DNA of 64,000 nt, taken from assembly GCF_002153605.1 (NCBI RefSeq), contig NZ_JOPG01000026.1, forward strand, positions 58,165 to 122,164. Direction: 5' to 3'. This document shows positions 8,503-16,764 of this stretch, one piece after another. How positions within the stretch are numbered: the stretch's first letter is position 1; each line of letters opens with the position of its first letter. The translations under genes were made by a program, and so were the position numbers. A model generated the notes under the pieces. That model did not search any database, was not told the DNA's origin, and saw only the letters and a program-made list of their open reading frames with translations. The stretch comes from Acetobacter malorum (GTDB lineage Bacteria > Pseudomonadota > Alphaproteobacteria > Acetobacterales > Acetobacteraceae).

Positions 8503-10281
8503 TTAATAAATGACCGGTTCCGGCACAGGCGCGCCAAAATCTGTCTGGAGAAAATCAAAATCGCAGCCTTCATTGGCCTGCCGCATATGGTGGGCAGCCA
8601 TCCAGCCATAACCGCGCTCATAACGGGGTTTTGGGGGTACCCACGCGGCACGACGCCGTTCCAGTTCGTCCTGCGGAACATCCATCGAAATGGAGCGATT
8701 TTCAACATCAATGGAAATGATGTCTCCTGTTTTCAAAAGCGCCAATGGACCGCCGACATAACTCTCCGGAGCCACATGCAGCACGCAGGCCCCATAACTG
8801 GTCCCGCTCATGCGGGCGTCCGAAAGGCGCAGCATGTCGCGCACCCCTTGCTTGATCAGCTTTTTGGGGATCGGCAGCATGCCCCACTCCGGCATGCCGG
8901 GGCCACCCAACGGTCCTGCATTACGCAGCACGAGAACGTGATCAGGCGTGACATCCAGCGTTTCGTCCTCAACCGCTTTCTTCAGGCTGGGATAGTCATC
9001 AAAAACCAGAGCAGGTCCGCTATGTTTATGAAACTTTGGATCACAACAGGCGGGCTTCATCACACAGCCATCAGGCGCAAGGTTTCCGCGCAGTACTGTC
9101 AGCGCGCCGCCATCTTTTCCGGTAAACATCGGTTTATCGAGCGGGCGGATCACATCATCGTTATAAACCTCAGCCTTCCCGATATTTTCACCAACCGTTT
9201 TGCCCGTTACCGTCAGGCAGGTCAGGTTCAGGAAATCGGAAATCCGGTTCATCAACGCGGCAATGCCGCCCGCGTAATAGAAATCTTCCATCAGGTAGGT
9301 CTGACCGGTGGGGCGCACATTGGCGATAACCGGCACCACCCTGCTGGCCCGGTCGAAATCATCAAGACCGATATCAACCCCTGCACGCCGCGCCATGGCA
9401 ATCACATGGATAATGGCGTTTGTTGAACAGCCCATAGCCATGGCCACAGCAATAGCATTAAAAAATGCTGGTTTTGTCTGAATTTTTGATGGCTTCAGAT
9501 CTTCCCAAACCATCTCAACAATACGCCGGCCTGAGCTTTTTGCCATCCGGATGTGATTGGAATCAACGGCGGGGATCGAGCTGGCGCCGGGTAATGAGAG
9601 GCCAATTGCTTCAGCAATCGCCGTCATGGTGCTGGCCGTGCCCATTGTCATGCAGGTGCCGGCACTCCGGGCAATCCCCGCTTCCACACCTGCCCAGTCT
9701 TCCTGCGTGATTTTCCCTGCCCGCAGTTCGTCCCAGTATTTCCAGGAATCGGCGCCAGAACCGAGGGTTTTTCCATGCCAGTTGCCCCGCAGCATTGGCC
9801 CTGCGGGCACGTAGATTGCGGGAATGTCCATGCTGGTGGCGCCAAGCAGAAGGCCGGGTGTGGTTTTGTCACACCCGCCCATCAGCACCGCCCCATCCAC
9901 CGGGTAGGCCCGCAGCAGTTCCTCAGCTTCCATTGCCAGCATGTTGCGATACAACATGGTTGTGGGTTTCATGAAGTTTTCGGAAAGTGAAATGGCCGGG
10001 AGTTCCAGCGGAAAGCCGCCAGCCTCCAGTATTCCGCGTTTTACATCTTCTGCCCGCTGCCTGAAATGCATGTGGCAAGGGTTGATGTCCGACCAGGTAT
10101 TAAGGATGGCAATAACGGGTTTCCCCGCCCAGTCTTGCGGGTCATACCCCATCTGCATTGCGCGGGAACGATGCCCGAAGCTACGTAAATCGGCCGGGCC
10201 AAACCATCTCTCACTCCGAAGCTTGCGCTTTTCGGGAGCATTCGCAGCCGCACCTGGCTGAGCTCCGGCATCTTTCGTCAT
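8503..10281 (-). CDS. IlvD/Edd-family sugar-acid dehydratase
   Basis: 592 residues from the ATG preceded by AAGGAGAGTGAGAGC. Family Fe-S and metal-site Cys motifs are present in order: SDINPCHMH, GGCDKTTPGLL and GTCMTMGTAST, then DARMSGTSYG near the C-terminus. The length and the RSERWFGPADLRSFGHRSR opening fit the sugar-acid branch (arabonate/xylonate/fuconate dehydratase-like) rather than the amino-acid IlvD branch. These enzymes remove water from a 2,3-dihydroxy acid to give a 2-keto-3-deoxy acid, the direct substrate class of the aldolase encoded 38 bp downstream. The gene heads the operon and is divergent from a LysR gene. The natural acid is not fixed by sequence; pentonates, hexonates and deoxy-aldarates are all possible. 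Confidence 0.9.
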   Translation of the reverse strand: MTKDAGAQPGAAANAPEKRKLRSERWFGPADLRSFGHRSRAMQMGYDPQDWAGKPVIAILNTWSDINPCHMHFRQRAEDVKRGILEAGGFPLELPAISLSENFMKPTTMLYRNMLAMEAEELLRAYPVDGAVLMGGCDKTTPGLLLGATSMDIPAIYVPAGPMLRGNWHGKTLGSGADSWKYWDELRAGKITQEDWAGVEAGIARSAGTCMTMGTASTMTAIAEAIGLSLPGASSIPAVDSNHIRMAKSSGRRIVEMVWEDLKPSKIQTKPAFFNAIAVAMAMGCSTNAIIHVIAMARRAGVDIGLDDFDRASRVVPVIANVRPTGQTYLMEDFYYAGGIAALMNRISDFLNLTCLTVTGKTVGENIGKAEVYNDDVIRPLDKPMFTGKDGGALTVLRGNLAPDGCVMKPACCDPKFHKHSGPALVFDDYPSLKKAVEDETLDVTPDHVLVLRNAGPLGGPGMPEWGMLPIPKKLIKQGVRDMLRLSDARMSGTSYGACVLHVAPESYVGGPLALLKTGDIISIDVENRSISMDVPQDELERRRAAWVPPKPRYERGYGWMAAHHMRQANEGCDFDFLQTDFGAPVPEPVIY

Positions 10282-10337
10282 GCTCTCACTCTCCTTGCCC
10301 CGCCTTCTCCAAAACAGGGGGCGGGTGTTTGTGCGGC

Positions 10338-10372
10338 AAGTTAGGACGTGACAGACGAAGGGTGTCCAACTT
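10338..10372. promoter_or_regulatory. Inverted repeat between dehydratase and LysR genes
   Basis: AAGTTAGGAC (10338-10347) faces GTCCAACTT (10364-10372), pairing completely apart from one extra A. It sits in the 125-bp divergent region, where an autoregulating LysR protein would be expected to bind both promoters. Confidence 0.45.
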
Positions 10373-10406
10373 AGATACAGCATTGATCAAGATAGGATTG
10401 ATATCG

Positions 10407-11324
10407 ATGCTTCAGCTCACCCAGGTGCGTTGTTTTGTCGCCGTTGCAGAAGAACTTCATTTTGGGCGCGCTGCTACCCGCCTGAATATGACGCAACCGC
10501 CCCTCAGCCGGCAGATCCAGCTCCTTGAGCATGCGCTGGGCGTCGCACTGCTGGAACGCACCAGTCGGCATGTGCGCCTGACACAGGCCGGGATTGTCTT
10601 CCTGCCGGAAGCCCGACGCCTGCTCCGGGGCGCTGAGGATGCCGTTCTGGCCGCTCGTCGCGCCGGGCGCGGCGCTCTGGGGCAGATTGCCATCGGGTTC
10701 ACCCCTTCCAGCAGCTACGACTTCCTGCCGCGGCTGATTTCCGCTCTTCAGACCGAGTATCCGGATATTGAACTCATTCTGGAAGAGATGATCACGCGGG
10801 ATCAGATTACCGCTCTCACGTCAAACCGGCTTGATCTGGCCTTTGTACGGCCCCCCTTTGGCGCAACAGACGTCACTTTCCAGCCCGTCCGGTCCGAACG
10901 TATTGTGGCGGCGTTGCCATCCCATCACCCGCTGGCAAGCCATGAAGCCCTCACCCCTATGGATCTGGAAGGGCAGGATCTCATTATGTATTCCGTGCTG
11001 GGGGGCGGCTATTTTCACGATCTTGTGCAGCGGCTCCTCGTCAGCGCAAACATCCAGCCGCGGCTGATCCATCACCTCACGCAAATCCATGCCCTTCTCT
11101 CCCTCGTTAGAAGCGGCGTGGGCATGGCGCTGATTCCCGAATCCGCATCGCGGCTTGATATCGGAAATGTTATCTGCCGTCCGCTGGCCTTTGGGGATGA
11201 CATTCTGGCCGAGCTTTACATGGCCCATCGCGCGCAGGACACCAGCCCCCTCCTGCGCAGTGTGATGGCTGTTGTCAGCCAGATTACGAAAGAGACCACA
11301 CCTGTTCCCGCCCTTCCGTTATAA
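10407..11324 (+). CDS. LysR-family transcriptional regulator
   Basis: 305 residues from the ATG of MLQLTQVRCFVAVAEELHFG. The frame is open upstream, but the N-terminal HTH begins exactly here. The winged helix (residues 1-60) has AATRLNMTQPPLSRQIQLLE, the recognition region, followed by the linker helix and a LysR substrate-binding domain (about 90-295) with IAIGFTPSSSYDFLPRLI and LVRSGVGMALIPESA. The domain resembles the BenM/CatR-like set that senses small carboxylic acids, so an aldonate, a 2-keto-3-deoxy acid or another pathway intermediate is a plausible inducer. It is divergent from the dehydratase operon and upstream of the transporter operon, so it probably controls one or both. Confidence 0.88.
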   Translation: MLQLTQVRCFVAVAEELHFGRAATRLNMTQPPLSRQIQLLEHALGVALLERTSRHVRLTQAGIVFLPEARRLLRGAEDAVLAARRAGRGALGQIAIGFTPSSSYDFLPRLISALQTEYPDIELILEEMITRDQITALTSNRLDLAFVRPPFGATDVTFQPVRSERIVAALPSHHPLASHEALTPMDLEGQDLIMYSVLGGGYFHDLVQRLLVSANIQPRLIHHLTQIHALLSLVRSGVGMALIPESASRLDIGNVICRPLAFGDDILAELYMAHRAQDTSPLLRSVMAVVSQITKETTPVPALPL

Positions 11325-11482
11325 CAGCGCAGCAACGCGCCTCGCCTTTTCCACGCCAGCAATACTCATCCTGCATCGATCCATACGAAGTTTAATTTTG
11401 ACGTAATCAGATCGCATGCGTTCCCTGTTTTCTGAAAGATCGCGTGACGCTCCGGCACAACACGCACAAAGGAGAAAACAGG

Positions 11483-12856
11483 GTGACCAGAACAAGAGGG
11501 CCGACAAGCTCCACCGTCACACATGCTACAGGAACGTCCGAACCCGCGCGCGTGGGGCAGCGGAGCGCCGTCCGCTATAGTGTCCTTGCGTTGCTGTTCA
11601 CGATCACCGCTATCAACTACGGAGATCGCGCTACACTGGGGATTGCAGGCACCAACATCTCACAAGATCTTGGCCTTACCCCCATTTCCATGGGCTACAT
11701 CTTTTCCGCTTTCGGATGGGCCTATGTACTGAATCAGGTGCCCGGCGGCTGGCTGCTGGACCGGTATGGCTCCATTCGCGTTTACGGCGTCAGTCTCTTT
11801 GCGTGGTCTGTCTGTACACTGGCCATTGCAGGCATTTCCCATGTTCCTCATGCCCTGATTTTCTCGACCCTCTTTCTGCTCTGGGCCGCTCTGGGGCTTG
11901 TGGAAGCACCAACCTTCCCCGCTAACAGCCGCATTGTCTCAAGCTGGTTTCCAACATCAGAGCGTGGTCTGGCCACGTCCATTTTCAATTCTGCGCAGTA
12001 TGTAGCGGTCGCTTTCTTTGCCCCGCTGATGGGCTGGGTCACCCAGACATTCGGCTGGAAATACATTTTCAGCCTGATGGGTGCGCTGGGCATGGTGCTG
12101 GCCATTATCTGGCTGGCCAAAATGTATCCCCCCGCCCGGCATCCCGGCGTGAATGCCGCAGAGCTGGCCTATATGCGCGATGGCGGGGCGCTGGTGGATA
12201 TTGATGACCGTGCCTTGCAGGTCAAACAGACGCTCACTCGCAAACAGATCCGCTTCATGCTGACCAACAGAACTCTGCTTGGTGTGTATGGTGGCCAGTA
12301 CTGCATTACGGCGCTGCTGTATTTCTTCCTGACCTGGTTTCCGCTTTACCTCCACCAGTCACGCGGGTTTTCACTCACGGCAACAGGGTTTGCGGCCAGC
12401 ATTCCGGCTTTGTGCGGCCTTGCGGGGGCAATCTTTGGCGGGGCACTGTCGGACAAGCTGCTGCGGGCCGGTCGTTCTGAAAACATCGCCCGTAAGACGC
12501 CCTACGTGCTGGGCATGGCGGTAGCGTCCTCCATTTGTCTGTGCAACTTCATCCAGTCCGGATGGCTGATTGTTGCTGTCATGTCCTTCGCCTTCTTCGG
12601 GAAAGGGATTGCGGCCATTGGCTGGGCTGTCATTTCCGATATTGCCCCAAAAGAAACACCCGGCCTTGCGGCTGGCATTTTTAACGGGGTTGGGAATATT
12701 GCCGGGATCGTCACGCCCATCGTCATTGGCTATATCGTCGCCTTGACAAAATCCTATGATGGAGCGCTCATTTTCGTCGCCGCACACTGCATCGTGGCGA
12801 TTGCCCTCTATCTCTTTGTTGTCGGCAAAATACGGAGACTTTCCCTTCCGACCTAA
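11483..12856 (+). CDS. MFS transporter, anion:cation symporter (aldonate/aldarate) type
   Basis: 457 residues from a GTG start with AAAGGAG 7-8 bases before it. Twelve membrane segments are visible, with the ACS-family signature NYGDRATLGIAG in helix 1, GWAYVLNQVPGGWLLDRYG in the helix 2-3 loop, and WFPTSERGLATSIFNSAQ in helices 4-5. These blocks are those of GudP, DgoT and ExuT type transporters, which import glucarate, galactonate or hexuronates with protons. Its place between the catabolic operon and a periplasmic dehydrogenase suggests it imports the acid made outside the cytoplasmic membrane. A divergent regulator gene lies 158 bp upstream. Specificity cannot be read from sequence. Confidence 0.88.
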   Translation: MTRTRGPTSSTVTHATGTSEPARVGQRSAVRYSVLALLFTITAINYGDRATLGIAGTNISQDLGLTPISMGYIFSAFGWAYVLNQVPGGWLLDRYGSIRVYGVSLFAWSVCTLAIAGISHVPHALIFSTLFLLWAALGLVEAPTFPANSRIVSSWFPTSERGLATSIFNSAQYVAVAFFAPLMGWVTQTFGWKYIFSLMGALGMVLAIIWLAKMYPPARHPGVNAAELAYMRDGGALVDIDDRALQVKQTLTRKQIRFMLTNRTLLGVYGGQYCITALLYFFLTWFPLYLHQSRGFSLTATGFAASIPALCGLAGAIFGGALSDKLLRAGRSENIARKTPYVLGMAVASSICLCNFIQSGWLIVAVMSFAFFGKGIAAIGWAVISDIAPKETPGLAAGIFNGVGNIAGIVTPIVIGYIVALTKSYDGALIFVAAHCIVAIALYLFVVGKIRRLSLPT

Positions 12857-12907
12857 AGCGCTGTTCTCTCATAAAATTGTAAAAATAATAAAAAAGAAGA
12901 GACGACC

Positions 12908-14107
12908 ATGTTCAATAATCTCCCTCTGTTAAGTCACGCTCTCTCACGGCGTTCCGCTCTCAAGGGCCTTGCTGGTGGTGTTGCGCTGGGTGCCCTTGGT
13001 GTAGCCGGTACCTCACGCGCACTGGCTGCGGACCAGCTCCCGCATCTCCCGGCAAAGGTCATTGCGTCTTCTCCCCGTTTCCTGTGTAACGCCATTGCAG
13101 CAACACGGAATGGCACGCTCTTTCTCGGCTCCCCCCGCTGGGAAACCATGGACGATACTCCCGGCGTTTTCCGTGTCTCTTCGGATGGCGCGCTTCAGCC
13201 CTTCCCCGGTGGCACGTGGAACCAGTGGACACACAGCGCAGACCCTGCCACGGCGTTTCTAATGGTCAACGGTCTGCACATTTTCAGTGATGATACCTTA
13301 TGGGTTGTGGATCAGGGTATAGATCCCTCCACAAATACCGCTGTCCCCGGTGGCCAGAAGCTGGTTCAGCTTGATCCGCAAAGCGGCAAGGTTCTGCAAG
13401 TTCTGCGCTGGGGTGACGATATCCTGCCCCCGGGTGCGACCATGAATGATCTGCGCATTGCCGGGGATCTCATGTTCATCACAGATTCCGGACTGGGCGG
13501 CATTATTGTTCACAATATGCGCAGCGGGAACACTGTGCGACGCCTCTCCGAGCATCCGCTTCTACGGGCCACATACGCCAAGCCCATGATCGGGCGTGAC
13601 GGACACACGTTCCGGGATAAGGATGGCAAACGCCCCCTTGTCCACTCGGACATGCTGGAAATCACGGCTGACCGAAAATGGTTTTATTTCTCCACCCCCA
13701 TCGGCCCGCTGCGTCGCCTGCCCACTTCTGCTCTGCTGGACAACAGTCTGACAGATGCCCAACTTGCTGAGAAAATTGAAACCGTGACAGACATGCCCAC
13801 CATGATGGGAACGGCGATTGATACACTGGACAATTTCTACTTTGCCGATGCAGAACGCGGCCGGATTATGGTGCTGACACCAGAGAAAAAGAAGCTCGTT
13901 CTGTTTGAAGACCCGCGACTGGTTGATGGCGATGCGCTGTTTATTACGGCTGATCGCCACATGCTGGTGCCAATTCCGCAGACAGAGCGCCTGCCAGCCA
14001 ACAACGGCGGTGTAAACGCCCTGAAACCGCCATTCATCAGTCTTTCTTTCCCGCTGCCGGAAACCCTGCATGGCCACCGTCTGGGGAACGTTGTCAGCAG
14101 TCTCTGA
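12908..14107 (+). CDS. Tat-exported major royal jelly/yellow-family protein (possible lactonase)
   Basis: 399 residues with a Tat-type leader (SRRSALKGLAGGVALGALG, cleavage near ALA). The body is a six-bladed propeller of the MRJP/yellow family: CNAIAATRNGTLFLGSPRW, NGLHIFSDDTLWVVDQG, MNDLRIAGDLMFITDSG and NFYFADAERGRIMVL are successive blades. Proteins of this fold and the related SMP-30/gluconolactonase fold bind a metal and can open lactones, but bacterial MRJP members are mostly untested. It lies 51 bp after the transporter and 75 bp before the dehydrogenase small subunit in one direction. A role in hydrolysing a lactone made by that periplasmic dehydrogenase is therefore my inference. 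Confidence 0.78.
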   Translation: MFNNLPLLSHALSRRSALKGLAGGVALGALGVAGTSRALAADQLPHLPAKVIASSPRFLCNAIAATRNGTLFLGSPRWETMDDTPGVFRVSSDGALQPFPGGTWNQWTHSADPATAFLMVNGLHIFSDDTLWVVDQGIDPSTNTAVPGGQKLVQLDPQSGKVLQVLRWGDDILPPGATMNDLRIAGDLMFITDSGLGGIIVHNMRSGNTVRRLSEHPLLRATYAKPMIGRDGHTFRDKDGKRPLVHSDMLEITADRKWFYFSTPIGPLRRLPTSALLDNSLTDAQLAEKIETVTDMPTMMGTAIDTLDNFYFADAERGRIMVLTPEKKKLVLFEDPRLVDGDALFITADRHMLVPIPQTERLPANNGGVNALKPPFISLSFPLPETLHGHRLGNVVSSL

Positions 14108-14182
14108 AAGCCGATCTCAAAATCATCAAAATACTTGGCATTTCTGGCTCTTTTTCCACAGAAACCCGAGAGGACGACACTT

Positions 14183-14908
14183 ATGAGACGCCGTGACGCC
14201 TTAAAAGGAGGGCTGGTTCTGTTAGCAACCAGCACGCTGGCCTCCATTTATAAACCTGCTTATTCAAAAACACTTGTTGGTGGAAGCGGCGCATGGAAAG
14301 CGCAGCCTCCACCGCCTTTGTCGGTCGTTGATTCCAGTCGACTGGTTTATCTGACACAGGATGAGGCAAAACTGGTGGGCACAGTCTTTGACGTGCTCAT
14401 TCCTGCCGACGAACTTGGTATGGGTGCGACCGAAGCTGGATGCGTAACCTTCCTTGATCATCAGCTTGCCGGCCCCTTTGGCTCAGCAGCAAAAGACTAC
14501 AAGCTGGGCCCGGTGGTGGAAGGAACGCCACAGCAGGGTCCACAAAGCATTGCAACACCTGCGGAAATTTACCGCAAAGGGCTGGCTGAGCTAAACACTG
14601 TCACCCGGAAAAAATTCGACAAAGCATTTCCGGATCTGAGCGAAGATCAGAAGGTCGCCTTCCTTGAGGGCATGGAAGCCGGAACAATCCAGTTTGAAAC
14701 CGTGAAAGCCAAAGACTTCTTCACCCTCCTGCTTCAGAACGTGCGTGAAGGATATCTGGCGGACCCAATGTATGGGGGCAACCGCGATATGGTCGGGTGG
14801 AAGCTCGTCGGGTTTCCCGGCGCTGTTTATGATTACCGTGACTGGATTGTTTCCAAACGCGGGAAAAAGATTGATGTGCAACCCGTCAGCCTTCTGAGAA
14901 CGACCTGA
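14183..14908 (+). CDS. Membrane-bound FAD dehydrogenase, small subunit (gluconate 2-dehydrogenase subunit 3 family)
   Basis: 241 residues from the ATG preceded by GAGAGGACGAC; an upstream in-frame ATG would only add residues before the Tat leader. The leader MRRRDALKGGLVLLATSTLA carries the twin Arg and directs export, presumably in complex with the large subunit, which has no leader. The mature part has the subunit-3 fold blocks YLTQDEAKLVGTVFDVLIPAD, KKFDKAFPDLSEDQKVAFL and FFTLLLQNVREGYLADPMYGG, ending in DYRDWI. In acetic acid bacteria this subunit is the partner of GMC subunits that oxidise sorbitol, gluconate, 2-ketogluconate or fructose. The S-L-C gene order seen here matches those complexes. 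Confidence 0.9.
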   Translation: MRRRDALKGGLVLLATSTLASIYKPAYSKTLVGGSGAWKAQPPPPLSVVDSSRLVYLTQDEAKLVGTVFDVLIPADELGMGATEAGCVTFLDHQLAGPFGSAAKDYKLGPVVEGTPQQGPQSIATPAEIYRKGLAELNTVTRKKFDKAFPDLSEDQKVAFLEGMEAGTIQFETVKAKDFFTLLLQNVREGYLADPMYGGNRDMVGWKLVGFPGAVYDYRDWIVSKRGKKIDVQPVSLLRTT

Positions 14909-14986
14909 CAGAGGCCGCGTCCGTCTGACCACTGGAAAAGACGATTTGACGCTCCAGGACACAGTATAAAAACAAGGTGCAGTTCA

Positions 14987-16762
14987 ATGCATTATAAAAG
15001 ACCAAAAGCCGATGTTGTTATTGTCGGGCTGGGGTGGGCTGGTTCCACCATGGCCGAAGAGCTGACCCGCGCAGGCCTGAATGTTGTGGCCATTGAACGC
15101 GGAGCATGGCGCGATACTTCAACAAGTTTTCCTACAACGCGTAACCCGGATGAGTTAAGTGGCTCTATCCGCAAGGACATTCTTCAGGCCCCTGTCACGG
15201 AAACCTATACGGTCCGGAACCGGCCGGGCGAGACAGCGCTCCCGCTCCGCAAATACCATAATCTCACTCTGGGCAATAACGTTGGCGGGGCCGGAACCCA
15301 CTGGGCGGGTGCCAGCTGGCGCTGGCAGTCCTTTGACCACCAGCCTTATAGCCGTGTTATGGAGCGTTATGGTGCCAAGCAACTAGTAGACGGCCTGATC
15401 CTGCAGGATTGGGGGGCGTCATATCATGATCTGGAACCGTTCTATGATCGCTTTGAGAAAATTGCGGGCACATCCGGCACAGCTGGCGTCATCAATGGCG
15501 TAAAGCAGCCCGGCGGCAATCCTTTTGAAGATTCCCGGACAAGCCCCTACCCCACTCCCGCTCTGGAACGCACACGCGCCAATATTCTGTTTTCAGAAGC
15601 CACAACACGGATGGGCTACTCACCTTTCCCCGTTCCCTCCGCCATGATCGGCGGCCCCTACACCAACGCACTCGGCATCAATCTGGCTCCCTGCACCTAC
15701 TGTGGCTATTGCCAGCTTTACGGATGTGGCAACTGGTCCAAATCCAGCCCGAACATCTGCATTCTGCCTGTCCTCATGCAGCGTCCCAATTTTACAGTGG
15801 TCACAGAGTCCGAAGTTGTGCGGATTAACACGACGGCTGATAAAAAAATGGCCACCGGCGTCACGTTTGTGGATTCAGATGGCAACATTGGGGAACAGCC
15901 AGCCGATATTGTCATTACCGCGACCTTCACGCTTGATAACACGCGGCTCCTGCTCCTGTCGGGGATCAGCACGCCTTACGATGTCAATACGGGGCAAGGC
16001 GTTGTGGGCCGTGCCTTCACGTTTCAGACCCTTTCCTGGGCCTTCATGTTTTTTGAAAATGAATATCTCAATCCGTTCATGAACACGGGTGCGCTTGCAA
16101 CCCAGATTGACGATTTCAACGGCGATAACTTTGACCATACCGGGCTGGGATTTATCGGCGGGGCTGGCATTCAGTCCCTGTGTAATCAAGGGCTTCCCAT
16201 TGGCATGTCCGGCCTTGTGCCGGAAGGCAGTCCACGATGGGGTAAAGGCTGGAAAAAGGCTTTTCAGAAAAGCTACCAGAATTACGCGCAAATTCAGGGT
16301 CAGGGCACCAATTTTGCGCATCGTGAGCAGTTTATGGATCTGGACCCAACCTACAAGGATCGGTTTGGGCAGCCCCTCCTGCGTATTACCTACGACTATA
16401 ATGAAAATGACCGCCGCTCAGGCCGGTTTATTCGCGATAAATGTGTGGAAATCGCCAAAGAAATGGGAGCGCGCGAAATCAAAGGCGTTTCTCTGGCTGA
16501 CGATCCCTATTCAGGCTACACCCCATGGGATTCCTCTCATGTTCAGGGCGGTGTGGTCATGGGAGAAGACCCGAGAACCAGTGTGCAAAACCGCTATCAG
16601 CAGAACTGGGACGTGCCCAATCTGTTCGTCATCGGCGCATCCTCTTTCCCCAACAATGCCGGATATAATCCTACGGTTGCTGTGGGCGCAACGACCCTAT
16701 GGACGGCAAAGGCCATTAAGGACCTTTACCTCAAAAACCCTGGCCCACTGGTGAGATTATAA
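14987..16762 (+). CDS. Membrane-bound FAD dehydrogenase, GMC-family catalytic subunit
   Basis: 591 residues. The FAD-binding motif GLGWAGSTMAEEL is at the N-terminus (Gly14, 16, 19). GNNVGGAGTHWAGASWRWQ follows, and the C-terminal GMC block has SSHVQGGVVMGEDPRTS and FPNNAGYNPTVAVGATTLW with the catalytic His/Asn pair. Cys236, 239, 242 and 247 form C-x2-C-x2-C-x4-C, the position where FAD glucose and fructose dehydrogenases bind a [3Fe-4S] cluster. The enzyme would pass two electrons from a sugar, polyol or sugar acid through this cluster to the cytochrome subunit encoded 2 bp downstream and then to ubiquinone, acting on the periplasmic side. The substrate cannot be named; sorbitol, gluconate-type or pentose substrates are all possible. 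Confidence 0.92.
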   Translation: MHYKRPKADVVIVGLGWAGSTMAEELTRAGLNVVAIERGAWRDTSTSFPTTRNPDELSGSIRKDILQAPVTETYTVRNRPGETALPLRKYHNLTLGNNVGGAGTHWAGASWRWQSFDHQPYSRVMERYGAKQLVDGLILQDWGASYHDLEPFYDRFEKIAGTSGTAGVINGVKQPGGNPFEDSRTSPYPTPALERTRANILFSEATTRMGYSPFPVPSAMIGGPYTNALGINLAPCTYCGYCQLYGCGNWSKSSPNICILPVLMQRPNFTVVTESEVVRINTTADKKMATGVTFVDSDGNIGEQPADIVITATFTLDNTRLLLLSGISTPYDVNTGQGVVGRAFTFQTLSWAFMFFENEYLNPFMNTGALATQIDDFNGDNFDHTGLGFIGGAGIQSLCNQGLPIGMSGLVPEGSPRWGKGWKKAFQKSYQNYAQIQGQGTNFAHREQFMDLDPTYKDRFGQPLLRITYDYNENDRRSGRFIRDKCVEIAKEMGAREIKGVSLADDPYSGYTPWDSSHVQGGVVMGEDPRTSVQNRYQQNWDVPNLFVIGASSFPNNAGYNPTVAVGATTLWTAKAIKDLYLKNPGPLVRL

Positions 16763-16764
16763 TC

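Noticed and set aside
10158..10406. Extended N-terminus for the LysR protein
   Set aside because: It would overlap the divergent dehydratase start and promoter; the HTH begins at the ATG at 10407.
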